Shown: positions 4,462 to 5,919 of the stretch, in pieces
Layout: every line of letters starts with the position of its first letter
Position numbering within the stretch: the first letter of the stretch is position 1
The notes under the pieces: generated by a model
The model's input: only the letters and a program-made list of their open reading frames with translations
Told to the model about the DNA's origin: nothing
Databases searched by the model: none
Source of the DNA: Candidatus Bathyarchaeota archaeon
Lineage (GTDB): Archaea; Thermoproteota; Bathyarchaeia; Bathyarchaeales; DTEX01
Direction: 5' to 3'
DNA: 5,919 nt
Assembly: GCA_026414245.1 (NCBI GenBank)
Contig: JAOAJJ010000076.1
Location: 1-5,919 of the forward strand
Translations under genes and position numbers: made by a program

Positions 4462-5919
4462 ATGGTGGATGAGAAAAGTCTAATTAATTTTATTGATTCC
4501 TCCAAGAGGGTAGCTGAAGAGATAATTCAGGAGGCCGAGGGCAAAAATATTTTTTTAGTTTCTCATATGGATGCTGATGGGATCTCAGCCGCTGGGGTAA
4601 TGGGTAAAGCCCTCTTAAGGATTGGCGCAAAATTCTGTATTCGAATAGAGAGATGGATGGATGAAAAGGTTTTGAGCGAGGCATCTAATCTCAGTGAAGA
4701 AGATAACCTGCTGGTTTTCACCGATATGGGGAGCGGATACCTAGATATTTTGGGCGCAAAGTTAGGCGATAGGCGCATAATTATACTTGATCATCACCAA
4801 CCTATCGGGAAGAATAGGGAGAGCTTTTTACATTTAAACCCGCACCTCTTCGGTATAGATGGGTCTAGGGAGATAAGCTCCTCCGGGATCTCATATCTTG
4901 TAGCCAAGTTTCTAGACAAGAGGAATATTGACCTCGCGTATTTAGCTGTCATCGGGGCTTTGGGAGATTTACAGGACAAGTATGAGGGTAGAAGACTGGG
5001 CGGAGTTAACGATTTAATAGTTAAAGATGCTGTTGAAGCAGGGCTTTTAAGTGTTGAAACCGACCTACTTTTTTTCGGCAGAGAAACCCGCCCAATACAT
5101 AAAGCATTAGCATATACAACAAGCCCCTACATACCTGGAATAAGTGGCGAAGAAGATAAGAGCCTAGCCTTCCTAAGCGGATTAAATATTGAATTGAAGA
5201 GGAACGATAGGTGGCGGGCATTAAGAGACCTATCTCAGGACGAGAAACGCAGACTGTTCTCAGCCCTACATGACTATCTGATTTCCAAAGGATTTAGAAG
5301 CGAAGACATTATGAATACGCTTATTGGAGCAGTTTACGTCCTCGTGAGGGAAGAGCCTTGGACACCGCTCAGAGATGCGCGGGAATACGCCCTGCTATTA
5401 AATGCCACTGGGAGAATGAATGTTTCAGGTTTAGGAGTAGCCATATGCATGGGTGACAGAAGCAAGGCGTATGTAGAGGCTCTTAAAGTGTTGGAAGAAT
5501 ATAGGCAGACAATAACTAAATATCTCATATGGCTTAACAACAATCCAAGTCGCATCGAAGAGTGGGAGAACATATATGTTCTCCATGGGGAAAAAGATAT
5601 CGATGAGCGGGCGATAAGCAGTATATCGACAATAATTTCAATGACCCTACCTAAACCAAGTAAGCCTCTAGTAGCCTATTCCTACATACCGAGAGAAAAA
5701 GTGATTAAAATATCTGCGCGTGTAACGGATTCGCTTGCGAAAGCTGGATTAAACATAGGGGAGATAATACGCATCGCCGCAGAAAAATTCTCTGGAATAG
5801 GAGGCGGCCACGATGTTGCCGCTGGAGCTCAGATCCCCTACGAACAGAAGATGCAATTCTTGAAATACGTCGATTCACTTGTTAAAGAGGGCATAATGAG
5901 GCTTGAGTCACGTGAAGGC
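4462..5919 (+). CDS. RecJ/GAN-type DHH-family single-strand nuclease (open at right edge)
   Basis: An archaeal DHH phosphoesterase related to RecJ and Cdc45. In other archaea such proteins (GAN) bind GINS in the replicative helicase complex and degrade single-stranded DNA or RNA. The 486 codons seen contain every expected metal-site motif: SHMDADG (34-40), FTDMGSG with Asp88, LDHHQ with Asp110-His111-His112, GALGDLQD with Asp169, and the DHHA1 signature GGGHD (447-451). With all acidic and histidine ligands present, it is predicted to be active, unlike Cdc45-like inactive members. The frame has no stop to the last base; from the usual length of about 460-490 residues, only a short tail should be missing. 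The start is ATG at 4462, with GTGAT (4452-4456) five bases upstream, 11 bases after the rps15 stop. Alternative members of the family, such as oligoribonucleases, cannot be excluded, but synteny with rps15 favours the GAN/RecJ-like group. Confidence 0.9.
   Translation, partial: MVDEKSLINFIDSSKRVAEEIIQEAEGKNIFLVSHMDADGISAAGVMGKALLRIGAKFCIRIERWMDEKVLSEASNLSEEDNLLVFTDMGSGYLDILGAKLGDRRIIILDHHQPIGKNRESFLHLNPHLFGIDGSREISSSGISYLVAKFLDKRNIDLAYLAVIGALGDLQDKYEGRRLGGVNDLIVKDAVEAGLLSVETDLLFFGRETRPIHKALAYTTSPYIPGISGEEDKSLAFLSGLNIELKRNDRWRALRDLSQDEKRRLFSALHDYLISKGFRSEDIMNTLIGAVYVLVREEPWTPLRDAREYALLLNATGRMNVSGLGVAICMGDRSKAYVEALKVLEEYRQTITKYLIWLNNNPSRIEEWENIYVLHGEKDIDERAISSISTIISMTLPKPSKPLVAYSYIPREKVIKISARVTDSLAKAGLNIGEIIRIAAEKFSGIGGGHDVAAGAQIPYEQKMQFLKYVDSLVKEGIMRLESREG

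Noticed and set aside
4215..5573. Several minus-strand reading frames of 60-80 codons
   Set aside because: All are antisense to rps15 or the DHH nuclease, whose conserved motifs fix the true reading frame.

Overview
The window looks like a piece of an archaeal chromosome, most likely from a thermophilic TACK/Thermoproteota-type lineage (Bathyarchaeia-like is a guess, not a demonstration). The archaeal call rests on a long archaeal/eukaryotic-type ribosomal protein S15, the S15-DHH phosphoesterase gene pair typical of archaea, an archaeal ACT-domain regulator (COG2150 type), and TATA-like boxes placed about 25 bases before predicted start codons. Base composition is moderately AT-rich and coding density is high.

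Layout. Four genes lie on the minus strand. From right to left they are a GH4 NAD-dependent glycosidase (3900-2617), an ACT-domain regulator (2294-1791), a LysE-type amino-acid exporter (1764-1105), and the first 331 codons of an Lhr-type DEVH helicase that runs off the left edge (993-1). Two genes lie on the plus strand: rps15 (4010-4450) and, 11 bases later, a RecJ/GAN-type DHH nuclease (4462 to the right edge, open). GH4 and rps15 diverge from a short AT-rich region carrying one TATA-like box for each direction.

How the genes work together. The ACT regulator and the LysE exporter are 26 bases apart and look like one transcription unit, so an amino-acid-sensing protein sits beside a probable amino-acid exporter. 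rps15 and the DHH nuclease form a translation/replication pair. The GH4 enzyme stands alone, with no sugar transporter or other carbohydrate gene beside it inside the window. The helicase has its own promoter-like box.

The least explained part is the non-coding stretch 2304-2616. It holds two separate inverted repeats. The larger, about 2432-2560, has 13 perfectly paired bases in its outer arms, nested inner helices, and T-rich tracts at both ends. It could be a structured RNA, a bidirectional terminator-like element or a small mobile-element remnant. I did not see a CRISPR array, tRNA, rRNA, insertion sequence or defence system. Most of this window is ordinary, and I do not claim a new system in it.
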